From the NCBI RefSeq assembly GCF_036409155.1, contig NZ_JAZGLW010000001.1, positions 1,488,001-1,552,000 on the forward strand: 64,000 nucleotides of DNA, given 5' to 3'. Below the pieces are notes generated by a model. The model did no database searches. It was not told the origin of the DNA and saw nothing but the letters and a program-made list of their open reading frames with translations. Source of the stretch: Mycobacterium sp. 050128. Lineage in GTDB: Bacteria; Actinomycetota; Actinomycetes; Mycobacteriales; Mycobacteriaceae. Within the stretch, counting starts at the first letter, position 1. Each line of letters opens with the position of its first letter. The position numbers and the translations under genes were made by a program. Below are positions 43,596-52,210 of the stretch, piece by piece.

Positions 43596-44993
43596 CTATT
43601 GTCCAGTGGTCGGCGTGGCCGCCGGCCGGGTCGGTGTCGGTGCGTCGGTCCTGGCTGGCGCGGTCGCGGTCGCCGCGGCCGGCGGATGCTCCCAGCCTAG
43701 GAAGCTCGGCCCGCTTACGGTGGCGATGTGCTGAATCTGGCCATCGAGGAGGGCCTTGGCGTGGCCGAGGGCCAGCGCATGGCGATCGGTGAAGATTCCG
43801 ACGTCTCCCGGTCCGACTTGTACCGGATCAATCGGATTGGCGACTGCGGTTCCGGGTGCGGGAATGGTGATTCCCTGCTGATGGAACGCGTCCGGGATCG
43901 GCGCACCGCCCACCGCGGCCTCGATGGCCGCCGCCAGCTGGGGGCTGGCCGCCGTCACCGTGTCGCCGTCGGGCAGGGTAACCGTCGTCGGGCCCGCGGG
44001 CGCCGATTCCGCCGTTGACACCTCCGCACCGTGCTCGTCGTCTTTGTGTTCGTCCGGGTCATCCAATTCGTGATCGGTTGGGTTCGCGTCGGGGTCTTCG
44101 TCGTCCAGGCCCGCCAGGGCCGGATCAGATTCGCTGCCCTCCGCACGCCCGGGCAGCGGCAGCCCGCCCGGCGTCCCCCAACCACCCATCGAACCTGGTC
44201 CCGGCGCCGACCCCAGCCCAAGATTGGGAATCCCCGGCATCGCCGACGGCATCGCGGACGGCGGCGCGCTCTCGGCCGGCCCGGGCCCCGAATCCCCGGT
44301 CAACAGGCCAGGGTCATCGGCCAGCAGCGAATCCAGTAGCGGATCGTCACCGGCGGCGGCCGGATCGGCTGCCCGTACGGGCGAGGCAACCGAGGCCGGC
44401 CGGGTCTCGCCGGCAACGCTCGGCACGCTCTTCGAGGCGTCGTAGAGCGAGGTCCACGCGGCCATCAGTGCTGACTTCGACGTGTCGTCGAGGCTGGCGG
44501 TCATCACCACGGCGCGGATGTCCCTGAGCTTGCCGATCAGGAATCGCTGAAAGTCGCGTGCACCCGCCGGAGTGTCCAAGTCCGATCGGGTTTGCACTGC
44601 AGCCTCGGTCTCGCGTTGCAAGGCGCTCAGCGCTTCAGCGCCTTCGACCGTATTTAGGTGGGCGTTCATGATGGCCGAGATCACTTGCAAATCCAGCTGG
44701 GAGCTAGCCGAATTCTGGTGTGCCAGAGCGGCTTCAGCGCCTGCGATGGCTTCGGCGGCGGCTCCCTCGGACTGCTGCGGCGACGGAGCAGGCGGTTGCG
44801 CCCCGGAGCCGAACAGGCCCGGATGCTGCCTGCGGATCTTGGCCAGAATCGTGTCGAGTTGTTCCGGATGTGTCGTGGGGGTGATCACCGCGGCCAGCTC
44901 CGTTGGGGTCAGGCCTGCCTGCCACGCGTTCGGGTCACCGGTGCGGTCGCGCACAACTCTGACCGTGGCAAGCAGCTCGTCATACGTCGACAT
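43596..44993 (-). CDS. DUF4226-like large protein (Rv0026-like)
   Basis: A 465-residue protein. The N-terminal helical part (about 1-190) contains TPAGARDFQRFLIGKLRDIRAVVMTASLDDTSKSALMAAW, which is clearly paralogous to the 120-residue protein at 45120-45482 ([26 protein letters not shown]). A Pro/Gly/Asp-rich linker (about 190-330) and a small C-terminal domain (VGPGDVGIFTDRHALALGHAKALLDGQIQHIATVSGPSFLGWEHPP) follow. No signal peptide or TM helix is seen. The position in a T7SS-linked cluster suggests an exported cargo or a structural partner; function unknown. Confidence 0.75.
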   Translation of the reverse strand: MSTYDELLATVRVVRDRTGDPNAWQAGLTPTELAAVITPTTHPEQLDTILAKIRRQHPGLFGSGAQPPAPSPQQSEGAAAEAIAGAEAALAHQNSASSQLDLQVISAIMNAHLNTVEGAEALSALQRETEAAVQTRSDLDTPAGARDFQRFLIGKLRDIRAVVMTASLDDTSKSALMAAWTSLYDASKSVPSVAGETRPASVASPVRAADPAAAGDDPLLDSLLADDPGLLTGDSGPGPAESAPPSAMPSAMPGIPNLGLGSAPGPGSMGGWGTPGGLPLPGRAEGSESDPALAGLDDEDPDANPTDHELDDPDEHKDDEHGAEVSTAESAPAGPTTVTLPDGDTVTAASPQLAAAIEAAVGGAPIPDAFHQQGITIPAPGTAVANPIDPVQVGPGDVGIFTDRHALALGHAKALLDGQIQHIATVSGPSFLGWEHPPAAATATAPARTDAPTPTRPAATPTTGQ

Positions 44994-45075
44994 CGGCTAG
45001 CCAAACGCCGCTGCGGCCCAACGCGGGCGGTGTCGCGACCCCTCCATGCCGGGTGACAGTACTGAGGCCCTGAGC

Positions 45076-45109
45076 TGTGGACAATTCACCGCGACGCGGC
45101 TGTGGATAA
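45076..45109. promoter_or_regulatory. Pair of DnaA boxes
   Basis: TGTGGACAA (45076-45084) and TGTGGATAA (45101-45109) are exact reverse complements of TTGTCCACA, the mycobacterial consensus, and of TTATCCACA, the classical box. They are 25 bp apart, in the 126-bp gap upstream of the Rv0026-like gene. Confidence 0.6.
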
Positions 45110-45119
45110 CAGCCTGGCG

Positions 45120-45482
45120 CTATCCCGCGGATACGCCGTATTGTGCCCGCAGGCCTTTCAGCACAGCACTTTTCGCCCGATCAAGCTCGCACGCGTCCGC
45201 CACGACCGCCGCGATCTCACGTTGCTTGGCAACCAGAAACTTCTGAAACTCCCTCGCCCCCATGGGCGTGTCGACGCCCAGGCTCCGCTGCTGCGGAACG
45301 GCACGCTCGATCTCGTCGCCGATCGCATCCAGACGTCTGATGCTCTCCCGCATCGCGGCGTGCGCGCTGGCAAGCACGTCCATTAGCGCACAGTCTGCCT
45401 CGGCGACCGAGTCATGCCGGGTCGCCATCGCCGACTGCCGCGCCTGAATGGCGGTTAGCGAGTGGCCAGTCTGTTCCGACAT
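45120..45482 (-). CDS. DUF4226-like small protein (Rv0025-like)
   Basis: A 120-residue all-helical protein, the same length as Rv0025. The core [41 protein letters not shown] (about 68-108) is shared with the larger Rv0026-like protein downstream. The N-terminal half ([33 protein letters not shown]) forms a long helix. No export signal is seen. It lies 15 nt after the NlpC/P60 gene. Its function is unknown; a WXG-like helical hairpin is possible. Confidence 0.78.
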   Translation of the reverse strand: MSEQTGHSLTAIQARQSAMATRHDSVAEADCALMDVLASAHAAMRESIRRLDAIGDEIERAVPQQRSLGVDTPMGAREFQKFLVAKQREIAAVVADACELDRAKSAVLKGLRAQYGVSAG

Positions 45483-45497
45483 ACGCTCAACCTAATC

Positions 45498-46304
45498 TCA
45501 TATCGGCCGACGAATCGCGACGTAGTTTCCCAACCGGCTGATCCGCACAGAGGCGCCCGAGTAGGGGGCTTCGACGACGAGATTGTTGCCGATCGCCATC
45601 TGCACATGTCCGGTGTGCGGGAAGACGAGATCGCCGGGCCTGACTTGCGAACGGGGCACCGGGATTCCGTCATTGATCTGCTGATATGTGGTGCGGTCCA
45701 AATGAATCCCCGCCCGCGCGTATGCCCACTGCACCAACCCGGAACAGTCGAACTGATCGGGGCCGGTCGCGCCCCACACATACGGGCGGCCCAGCCGAGA
45801 CAACGCCGCGCGCACCGCAATTCCGGCACGACTACTCGGCGACGGCAACCGCAGGCCGCGGTGGTGCAGCATTCGGTAGCGCAGTGCGCGCAGCGCCGCC
45901 GAATGCCGACGGGCGCGCAGCCGAGCGGTCAACACGTGTGCCCGCTGGGCGCGCAGCCGTGCGGCTCGACGGCGCATCGCGTCACGCTGGGCCATCGGCG
46001 CTATCGAGGTGACGGCGGCATCGGCGCGGGCCTCGTCGAGGACGTTCTTAGTCAGCTCACGGGCTTGCGCCCGGTCGCGGTGGGCGTCGGCGATAACGCC
46101 CGCGGCCGCGGCGTCCGTGCGCGCCGCCGAGAGCAGCGCTTCGTGGCCCCGCTTTGCTTGAAATTGATAATTTCCTTGTCCCACAACGGTATTCACTGAC
46201 GATGGCGACACCACATGGTAAGGCGCAACCAGCTGTGGCTGCCGGGTGCTGCCCGCGAACAACTCGTGAGCTCGGCTCAACGCCTCGATTTCACTTTCGG
46301 TCAT
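45498..46304 (-). CDS. NlpC/P60 peptidoglycan hydrolase without Sec signal (Rv0024-like)
   Basis: 268 residues. The C-terminal NlpC/P60 domain (about 165-268) has the catalytic Cys in DQFDCSGLVQWAYARAG, and the His in PHTGHVQMAIGN. This family cleaves D-Glu-mDAP bonds in peptidoglycan. The N-terminal 160 residues are helical and charged (EARADAAVTSIAPMAQRDAMRRRAARLRAQRAHVL), resembling the T7SS cargo hairpin. There is no signal peptide, so export by T7SS is inferred. Its ATG overlaps the HTH gene stop (ATGA), and DUF4226-like genes follow. Confidence 0.88.
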   Translation of the reverse strand: MTESEIEALSRAHELFAGSTRQPQLVAPYHVVSPSSVNTVVGQGNYQFQAKRGHEALLSAARTDAAAAGVIADAHRDRAQARELTKNVLDEARADAAVTSIAPMAQRDAMRRRAARLRAQRAHVLTARLRARRHSAALRALRYRMLHHRGLRLPSPSSRAGIAVRAALSRLGRPYVWGATGPDQFDCSGLVQWAYARAGIHLDRTTYQQINDGIPVPRSQVRPGDLVFPHTGHVQMAIGNNLVVEAPYSGASVRISRLGNYVAIRRPI

Positions 46305-47089
46305 CGGTCCCCCTCGCCGCTGCCCTCATCAACGGGTTCCTGGCTCGTCGACCCCACCGCGTCGGCGAACGCACGGACGCGGGGGAGTACCCCCGCCGGG
46401 ATCACCCCGCGGTTGCGGATGTCCCACATCTCGTCACTGCTCACACCGAGCAGCGCCGCGATGATCGCGTCCGGCAGCGACGACCGCGCACAGGCCTGGT
46501 CGAATCGCGCGCTCAAACTGGTCGGCATCCGCTTGAGCAGCGCGCTGCGCGTTTCCTCGAGCGCCCGAAGATGCTCCATCAGCCGGTCGGTCGAGTCGGC
46601 TCCGGCGTTCACGGCAACCCGCCATGAGCTGGCGGCTAGCATCTCGGCCTTCACGCACTGCGCGATCACAGAGAGAATATACGTCTCATATTCGTTTGAT
46701 GTCGTCGCCGGCAGACGATCGATGACAGATTTCAGCGCATCGAGCTGGGCTTCGGCATATCCTTCCAGCACGTCGGTGTCGCTGTGGCGGTCGACAACCA
46801 CCGCCCCGGTGCGCGGCGGCGACATCGTTTCGGGGGGCTGCGCGGCGATCAATCGGGCCAGTTCGGCATCCGGATCGGCGGCCACCAACAGCCGCGAGTA
46901 GGTGCCTGGCGGCAAACCCAGGCCGTTTTCGACCTTCTGAACAGTGCTTTTATGGGCCTTACGCGCGCCGCGTTCCAGATAGCTCAATCCCATGATGCTG
47001 ACGCCGGTCGCGGCAGCAAGCTCCGCTAGGGACCAGTCACGCGACTCACGCAATGCCCGGATGGCCGCGCCTGCCGATTCACGGCTCAC
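46301..47089 (-). CDS. XRE-type HTH regulator (Rv0023-like)
   Basis: A 262-residue regulator. The N-terminal Cro/CI HTH is IRALRESRDWSLAELAAATGVSIMGLSYLERGARKAHKSTVQKVENGLGLPPGTY (about residues 10-64). The C-terminal 190 residues are helical, with no recognised domain, and may bind a ligand or partner. It heads the operon HTH-NlpC/P60-DUF4226-DUF4226-EspF-EspH and is divergent from whiB5. The GTG at 47089 is used. Inverted and direct repeats in the shared promoter are likely binding sites for it or for WhiB5. Confidence 0.9.
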   Translation of the reverse strand: MSRESAGAAIRALRESRDWSLAELAAATGVSIMGLSYLERGARKAHKSTVQKVENGLGLPPGTYSRLLVAADPDAELARLIAAQPPETMSPPRTGAVVVDRHSDTDVLEGYAEAQLDALKSVIDRLPATTSNEYETYILSVIAQCVKAEMLAASSWRVAVNAGADSTDRLMEHLRALEETRSALLKRMPTSLSARFDQACARSSLPDAIIAALLGVSSDEMWDIRNRGVIPAGVLPRVRAFADAVGSTSQEPVDEGSGEGDR

Positions 47090-47143
47090 CCGCTGGCTCC
47101 GGCCATAGGCCGGATATTACACAGCCAGCCCGCTATCGCTATG

Positions 47144-47210
47144 TATATACGCTTTTATCACGTTTCTCTTGCGCCGGGCGGGCTCCTGTGTATACGCTTT
47201 CGTATATGTT
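47144..47210. promoter_or_regulatory. Shared HTH/whiB5 promoter with repeated operator-like sites
   Basis: TATACG-CTTT-CGTATA (47191-47206) is a perfect inverted repeat. A related half-site TATACGCTTTTAT lies at 47146, exactly 45 bp away on the same strand. The inverted repeat overlaps a TATGTT -10 (47205-47210) for whiB5, so it could repress whiB5. The upstream half-site is nearer the HTH gene. Confidence 0.5.
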
Positions 47211-47235
47211 TCGCCCCTTAGCCGAGGAGACTGAC

Positions 47236-47652
47236 ATGGGCCACCCCTGCGCAACCGACCCGGAACTGTGGTTCGGCTACCCCGATGACGACGGCGGTGA
47301 CGGCGCGGCCAAGGCGCGTGCCTATGAACGATCCGCCACCGAGGCGCGGATCCAATGCCTGCGTCGCTGCCCGCTGGCACAGCAGCGCCGATGTGCGCAA
47401 TACGCCATCGCACATCGTGAGGAGTACGGCGTGTGGGCGGGCGTCAAGCTTCCCGGCGGCCAGTACCGCAAGCGTGACCAGCTCGCGCGCGCCCACGACA
47501 TCCTGCGACGTATCGCCACCGGCGAGATCAACTCCCGGCAACTGCCCGAGAACGCGGCGTTGCTGGCGCGCAGCGAGCACGAGACCATCCCGGTTCCCGC
47601 AGTAGTGCTGCACCTGCCGATCGCGCAGGTTGGCCCGCGTTCGGCCGCCTGA
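47236..47652 (+). CDS. whiB5: WhiB-family iron-sulfur regulator WhiB5
   Basis: A 138-residue WhiB protein. The four cluster-ligand cysteines are in HPCATDPELWFGYPDDD and IQCLRRCPLAQQRRCAQ; the GVWAGVKLPGG turn and a basic C-terminal region (YRKRDQL) follow. From memory the sequence and length match M. tuberculosis WhiB5, including the C-x3-C spacing. WhiB5 regulates stress and secretion-related genes in that species. ATG 47236 has a GAGGAGA ribosome site; an upstream ATG at 47206 would add 10 residues. It is divergent from the HTH regulator of the cargo cluster. Confidence 0.93.
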   Translation: MGHPCATDPELWFGYPDDDGGDGAAKARAYERSATEARIQCLRRCPLAQQRRCAQYAIAHREEYGVWAGVKLPGGQYRKRDQLARAHDILRRIATGEINSRQLPENAALLARSEHETIPVPAVVLHLPIAQVGPRSAA

Positions 47653-47743
47653 CCGGTGCACGGTGCCCGTGAACGTTTGTTCACCGAGTCGACCGGGTAG
47701 TCGACCGCGACGGAACACCAGACCGTCGACCCGGAGGCGCACC

Positions 47744-49126
47744 ATGACGTTCGACCTGACACCGACGGCCGCGCAGCACGACCTTGCTCGGCGGGCACAC
47801 GAATTCTCCGAATCCGTGATCCGTCCGGTCGCGCTCGAATACGACCAGCGGCAGGAGTTTCCCTGGCCGGTCCTCGAAGAAGCGGCCCAGCGCGGCTTCT
47901 ACAGTCCGCTGTTCTACCGCGACCTGATCGGTGATCGCACCGGCCTGTCCCTGCCCATGTTTATGGAGGAGTTGTTCTGGGGCTGCGCCGGAATCGGTCT
48001 GGCGATCGTGATGCCGGCGCTGGCTCTTTCGGCGATCGGTCAGGCCGCGTCTCCCGAGCAGATGCTGCAGTGGGCGCCTGAATGTTTCGGCACCCCAGGC
48101 GATCTCAAGCTGGCCGCACTGGCGATTTCCGAACCCGAGGGCGGCAGCGACGTGCGCAATCTGCGCACCCGGGCACACCGCGAAGGTGACGACTGGATCA
48201 TCGACGGCCACAAGATGTGGATCGGCAACGGCGGCATCGCCAACGTGCACGTGGTCAATGCCGTCGTCGACGAGGAGCTCGGCCACCGCGGCCAGGCCCT
48301 CTTCGTGGTGCCGGGCGGCACCCCCGGACTGGAACTGGTGCGCAAGCTCGACAAGCTGGGCTGCCGCGCGTCCCACACCGCGGAGTTGCGGTTCAACGGC
48401 GTTCGCGTTCCGGGCGCCAATTTGCTTGGCGGACAAGAGAAGCTGGAGCATAAACTCGCCAAGGCCCGCGAGGTCGTCGCGGGGGGACAGCGCTCGGGCT
48501 CGGCGACGCTGGGCACGTTCGAACAGACCCGTCCGATGGTCGCCGCCCAGGCGATCGGCATCGCGCGTGCGGCATTGGAGTACGCGACGGCATATGCCAC
48601 GGAGCGCGAGGCGTTCGGCGGACCCATCATCGACAACCAGGGCATCGCCTTTCCGTTGGCCGATCTGGCGACCCAGATCGACGCGGCCCGGCTGTTGACC
48701 TGGCGGGCTTCCTGGATGGCGGCCAACGAAGTCCCCTTCGAGCGTGGTGAGGGCTCGATGGCCAAGCTCGCCGCCAGCGAGGTCGCGATCAAGGCCACCG
48801 AGCGCGCGCTCCAGACCATGGGCGGCTGGGGCTACATCACCGACCACCCCGTCGAGAAGTGGTACCGAGACGCCAAGCTGTACACCATTTTTGAGGGCAC
48901 CAGCGAGATTCAGCGGATGGTCATCTCGAATGCGTTGGGCGCCGCCGTTGGCACTCCGCCGCTGCACGTCGTGCTGGAACCGTCCGGCGGCCCGCTGAAC
49001 CGGATCTTTGGCCGCGGCACCCCGCTGCGGTCCCGCGCCGCCGACGCCGCGCTGTCGGTCAAGGATCAGATCCCCGACCCGATCATGCGGGTGGCCATGC
49101 AGATGCTGCGGCCGCCGGGCAGATAG
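47744..49126 (+). CDS. Acyl-CoA dehydrogenase
   Basis: A 460-residue flavoenzyme that oxidises acyl-CoA to the trans-2-enoyl form. Motifs: LAALAISEPEGGSDVRNLRTRA (FAD/substrate contact), GHKMWIGNGGIANVHVV, REAFGGPIIDNQGIAFPLADLATQID, and the C-terminal KLYTIFEGTSEIQRMVISNALG, where the Glu of YTIFEGT is the catalytic base position. It is longer than average because of a C-terminal extension of about 55 residues. A CGGAGGCG ribosome site precedes ATG 47744. It follows whiB5 by 91 nt. The chain-length preference is unknown. Confidence 0.93.
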   Translation: MTFDLTPTAAQHDLARRAHEFSESVIRPVALEYDQRQEFPWPVLEEAAQRGFYSPLFYRDLIGDRTGLSLPMFMEELFWGCAGIGLAIVMPALALSAIGQAASPEQMLQWAPECFGTPGDLKLAALAISEPEGGSDVRNLRTRAHREGDDWIIDGHKMWIGNGGIANVHVVNAVVDEELGHRGQALFVVPGGTPGLELVRKLDKLGCRASHTAELRFNGVRVPGANLLGGQEKLEHKLAKAREVVAGGQRSGSATLGTFEQTRPMVAAQAIGIARAALEYATAYATEREAFGGPIIDNQGIAFPLADLATQIDAARLLTWRASWMAANEVPFERGEGSMAKLAASEVAIKATERALQTMGGWGYITDHPVEKWYRDAKLYTIFEGTSEIQRMVISNALGAAVGTPPLHVVLEPSGGPLNRIFGRGTPLRSRAADAALSVKDQIPDPIMRVAMQMLRPPGR

Positions 49127-49179
49127 GCCGGCGAGCGCGGGTACCTTCGCCATATCACGCCCGCAACGAAGGGTGCACG

Positions 49180-50175
49180 GTGAGCAATCTCGAGACCGCC
49201 CCGGCCGAAATCGCCTGCAGTGCTGCACGGGTTGCGGGGACCGAGGTGCTACATCCGCGCGAGGTTCCGCTCGGCGGCCCGCGGGGCATCCGGGTGCAAC
49301 GCACCCTGCCGCAGCGACAGCGATCGCTGATCGGAGCCTGGTGCTTTATCGACCATTACGGCCCCGTTCGAGCGCGCATGGATGTACCCCCTCATCCGCA
49401 CACGGGACTACAGACGGTGAGCTGGCTGTTCACCGGAGAAGTGGAACACCGCGACAGCGCAGGAGTGCACGCCGTCATCCGGCCCGGCGAGTTGAATCTC
49501 ATGACCGCGGGTGCGGGAATTTCTCATTCCGAGGTGTCGGTCGGATCGGACGCTGTTTTGCACGGCGTGCAGCTGTGGGTCGCCCTGCCCGATTCCGATC
49601 GCGACACCGGACGCGGCTTCGCTCACTATGTGCCAGACCCCATCTCTTTGGCGGGCGCGCAAGCGCGGGTGTTCTTGGGCGAGGTGGTCGGCAGCCGGTC
49701 TCCAGTGCATACGTTCACACCGCTACTCGGAGCCCAGATCGATCTCGACGCGAACGCCGAACTGCACCTCGACGTCGACCCGGCGTTCGAGCACGGCGTG
49801 CTCTGCGATGAGGGGACCGTAGCGATGAGCGGAACGACTCTGACGGTCGCCGCGCTCGGCTATCAAGGCCCGGGCAGCGCCGCGGTCCACCTGCGCAATG
49901 TTGGGGATCAGCCCGCGCGGGTAGTGCTGTTGGGGGGCGCCCCCTTCACCGAAGAGCTGCTGATGTGGTGGAACTTCGTCGGGCGCACCCACGACGAGAT
50001 CGTCGGGTATCGCCAGCTGTGGGAGGACGCCGACGCACGCTTCGGCGCCGTCGACGGCTACCGGGGCACGGTGAAGCGACTGCCGGCCCCACCGCTGCCG
50101 ACCGCCCGGCTACGGCCGCGACCAATACCGCACGAACCGAATGGGAGGAAACGACATGACGACCACGACCGATAA
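49180..50175 (+). CDS. Pirin family protein
   Basis: A 331-residue bicupin. The N-terminal pirin cupin is marked by GAWCFIDHYGPVRARMDVPPHPHTGLQTVSWLFTGEVEHRDS, with metal-binding His residues, and RPGELNLMTAGAGISHSEVS. The C-terminal cupin holds LHGVQLWVALP and VLLGGAPFTEELLMWWNFVGRTHDEIV. Bacterial pirins can act as quercetinases or regulate enzymes; the role here is unknown. GTG 49180 has GAAGGGTG upstream. It overlaps the GNAT gene by 20 nt. Confidence 0.92.
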   Translation: MSNLETAPAEIACSAARVAGTEVLHPREVPLGGPRGIRVQRTLPQRQRSLIGAWCFIDHYGPVRARMDVPPHPHTGLQTVSWLFTGEVEHRDSAGVHAVIRPGELNLMTAGAGISHSEVSVGSDAVLHGVQLWVALPDSDRDTGRGFAHYVPDPISLAGAQARVFLGEVVGSRSPVHTFTPLLGAQIDLDANAELHLDVDPAFEHGVLCDEGTVAMSGTTLTVAALGYQGPGSAAVHLRNVGDQPARVVLLGGAPFTEELLMWWNFVGRTHDEIVGYRQLWEDADARFGAVDGYRGTVKRLPAPPLPTARLRPRPIPHEPNGRKRHDDHDR

Positions 50176-50503
50176 GACCGGCGCGGAGACCACCGTCACC
50201 GAGGGGCATCAGACGTATGCCATCGCCGTCGAAGGCAAGACGGTCGGCCACGCCGATTACGCCGACCGCGGCGAGCAGCGCGTTTTCTACCACACCGTCG
50301 TCGACCCAGAATTCGGCGGACGCGGCCTGGCGACCATCCTGGTCGAGGAGGCCCTGAACGGGGCGCGCGACGCCGGCAAACGAATCGTCCCGGTGTGCTC
50401 GATGTTCCAGACCGTGCTCAAGAAGCACCCCGAATTCGACCAGGTCACCGACCCCGTCACCGACGAGGTCCGAGAATGGGTGCAAGCCCAGCCGAGCAGC
50501 TAG
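50156..50503 (+). CDS. Small GNAT-type N-acetyltransferase (YidJ-like)
   Basis: A 115-residue protein of the short GNAT group. The segment RVFYHTVVDPEFGGRGLATILVEEALNGARDAGKRIVPVCSMFQTVLKKHPEF (about 43-95) contains the acetyl-CoA loop GGRGLA. Acceptor unknown. ATG 50156 has a GGGAGGAA site and overlaps the pirin stop, so the two are coupled. Confidence 0.9.
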   Translation: MTTTTDKTGAETTVTEGHQTYAIAVEGKTVGHADYADRGEQRVFYHTVVDPEFGGRGLATILVEEALNGARDAGKRIVPVCSMFQTVLKKHPEFDQVTDPVTDEVREWVQAQPSS

Positions 50504-50852
50504 CTGGCCCGGCAGTCGACAACGGCTTTACGGCAGCTTTACTGGAAACGAACCTCCGGCACGGCGGCGGTCAACCGGCAGCTAAATTCCCTGCGATGCT
50601 ATTGGCGGCTCACGCGATTTCGACGGACAATGCCACGTGACCTAACGTGTTATCGCAGGGCAGCTGGGTAAATCGGGTACTCCCGTGGCTAGGCATCCAA
50701 GCGGCGGCCGTAGTAGCCGGACCTCCCAGCTAACTCACAGTCTCCGTGAGCAAAATGATGAGCTCAGGCGGCCAGGCCAGGCCACGGCGTCGTGTTCGTT
50801 TGCCGTTTACCGAAGCGGCGGGCGCGCCAGGCATGCTCGATCGGAGGGAAAA
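50504..50852. other. Non-coding region upstream of the PPE-SHOCT gene
   Basis: No gene is supported; an upstream in-frame extension of the PPE ORF from 50685 lacks PPE features. A promoter for the PPE gene should lie here; no clear repeat or -10/-35 pair was recognised. Confidence 0.4.
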
Positions 50853-52208
50853 GTGGACTTCGGGGTACTGCCGCCCGAGATCAACTCTGCGCGCATCTAC
50901 GCCGGACCAGGCTCCGGACCGATGCTTGCCGCGGCGTCAGCATGGGAGACGCTCGCCGCGGAGCTGTACTCGACAGCAACCTCCTACCAGTCGGCAATTG
51001 CTGAGCTGACCGCTGGACCCTGGCTGGGTCCGGCGGCAGCAACCATGGCAGCCGCCGCCGCTCCGTATGTCGCCTGGTTGAGAACCGCCGGCGAGCAGGC
51101 TGAGCAAACGGGCAACCAGGCCGTCGCGGCGGCAGCCGCCTACGAGGCCGCGTTCGCGGAGACAGTGCCCCCGCCGGTGGTCGCCGCGAATCGCGCGCTG
51201 TTGGCAGCGCTGGTCGCCACGAACTTTTTCGGGCAGAACACGAGCGCGATCGCGACCACCGAAGCGCAGTACGGCGAGATGTGGGCTCAGGACACCGGCG
51301 CCATGCAGACCTACGCGACCTCCTCGGCATCGGCTACCTCACTGACGCCGTTCGAGTCGCCGTCGTCGAGCACCAACAGCGACGGGACCGCCTACCAAGC
51401 CGACGCAGTCGCCCAAGCCGCCGGTACCTCCGTCGGCAACGCGCAGCAGAACGTCCAGCAGGCCATCTCCGCCGTCCCCAACGCACTGATCAACCTGGCC
51501 AGTCCGGCCGACTTTGGATTCGGGGGGCGGGACCTACTGGGCCTGCTCGCGGACCTGAGCGCTGTTTTTCTGGATCCGGAAATCGGGGCGGCGGGACTCG
51601 CGGCCGACACCTCACTGGGGACGACGGCTCTTCCCTACGACGTAGGCGGATATTGGACCGGTGTCCACACCGACGACATCGTCAGCGGCTGGGCGGGTGT
51701 ACAACCGTGGCCGGGCAATGCACCTGCACCGGCGACATCCTTTCCGGTGCTCACCGAACCGGCAGCGACGGTTTCCGGGCAGTTCCGCCACGCGCCCTCG
51801 GTCGGACGGCTGTCGGTACCGCCGGCATGGGTGGCCGCGGCCCCCGAATTACGCGCGATGACGACAGCACTGCCGGCCGCGACCGTCGGCGCCGCCGCCC
51901 AGGCCACCGGCTCCAGCGCGGGAAGCCTGTTCAGCCAGATGGCCCTGGCAAGCATGGCCGGGCGCGCTATGGCCGGCACCACCGGCGGAGGTGTCGCTCG
52001 AACCCAGGAGCGCGTCGGGATACCCGGGCGCAAACCAAAGGATTCCAAGCCCACCGAACCGCCCGAGGCGGCCCAGATTCCAGCGGGCGGCCCGATCACG
52101 AGCATCGCCGCCGAGCTTCGCGAGCTGGCCTCGCTGCGTGATGCCGGAATTCTCACCCAAGACGAATTCATCGAGCAAAAGCAGCGCCTGCTGCCGCGTG
52201 ATCCGTAA
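50853..52208 (+). CDS. PPE family protein with C-terminal SHOCT domain
   Basis: A 451-residue PPE protein. The PPE domain (1-175) starts [35 protein letters not shown] and includes [25 protein letters not shown]. The middle contains [11 protein letters not shown], the SVP motif of the PPE-SVP subgroup. The C-terminus, [31 protein letters not shown], is a SHOCT domain, a short helical-pair motif usually on membrane-associated proteins. GTG 50853 has a GGAGGGAA site. No PE partner is adjacent. Export by ESX-5-type machinery is usual for PPE-SVP proteins. Confidence 0.9.
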   Translation: MDFGVLPPEINSARIYAGPGSGPMLAAASAWETLAAELYSTATSYQSAIAELTAGPWLGPAAATMAAAAAPYVAWLRTAGEQAEQTGNQAVAAAAAYEAAFAETVPPPVVAANRALLAALVATNFFGQNTSAIATTEAQYGEMWAQDTGAMQTYATSSASATSLTPFESPSSSTNSDGTAYQADAVAQAAGTSVGNAQQNVQQAISAVPNALINLASPADFGFGGRDLLGLLADLSAVFLDPEIGAAGLAADTSLGTTALPYDVGGYWTGVHTDDIVSGWAGVQPWPGNAPAPATSFPVLTEPAATVSGQFRHAPSVGRLSVPPAWVAAAPELRAMTTALPAATVGAAAQATGSSAGSLFSQMALASMAGRAMAGTTGGGVARTQERVGIPGRKPKDSKPTEPPEAAQIPAGGPITSIAAELRELASLRDAGILTQDEFIEQKQRLLPRDP

Positions 52209-52210
52209 CG

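Noticed and set aside
47681..49228. Minus-strand ORF (515 residues) opposite acyl-CoA dehydrogenase
   Set aside because: Shadow frame; the dehydrogenase has all family motifs.
47101..50852. Rv0021c-like nitronate monooxygenase expected near whiB5
   Set aside because: Not present; this interval encodes acyl-CoA dehydrogenase, pirin, and GNAT proteins instead.
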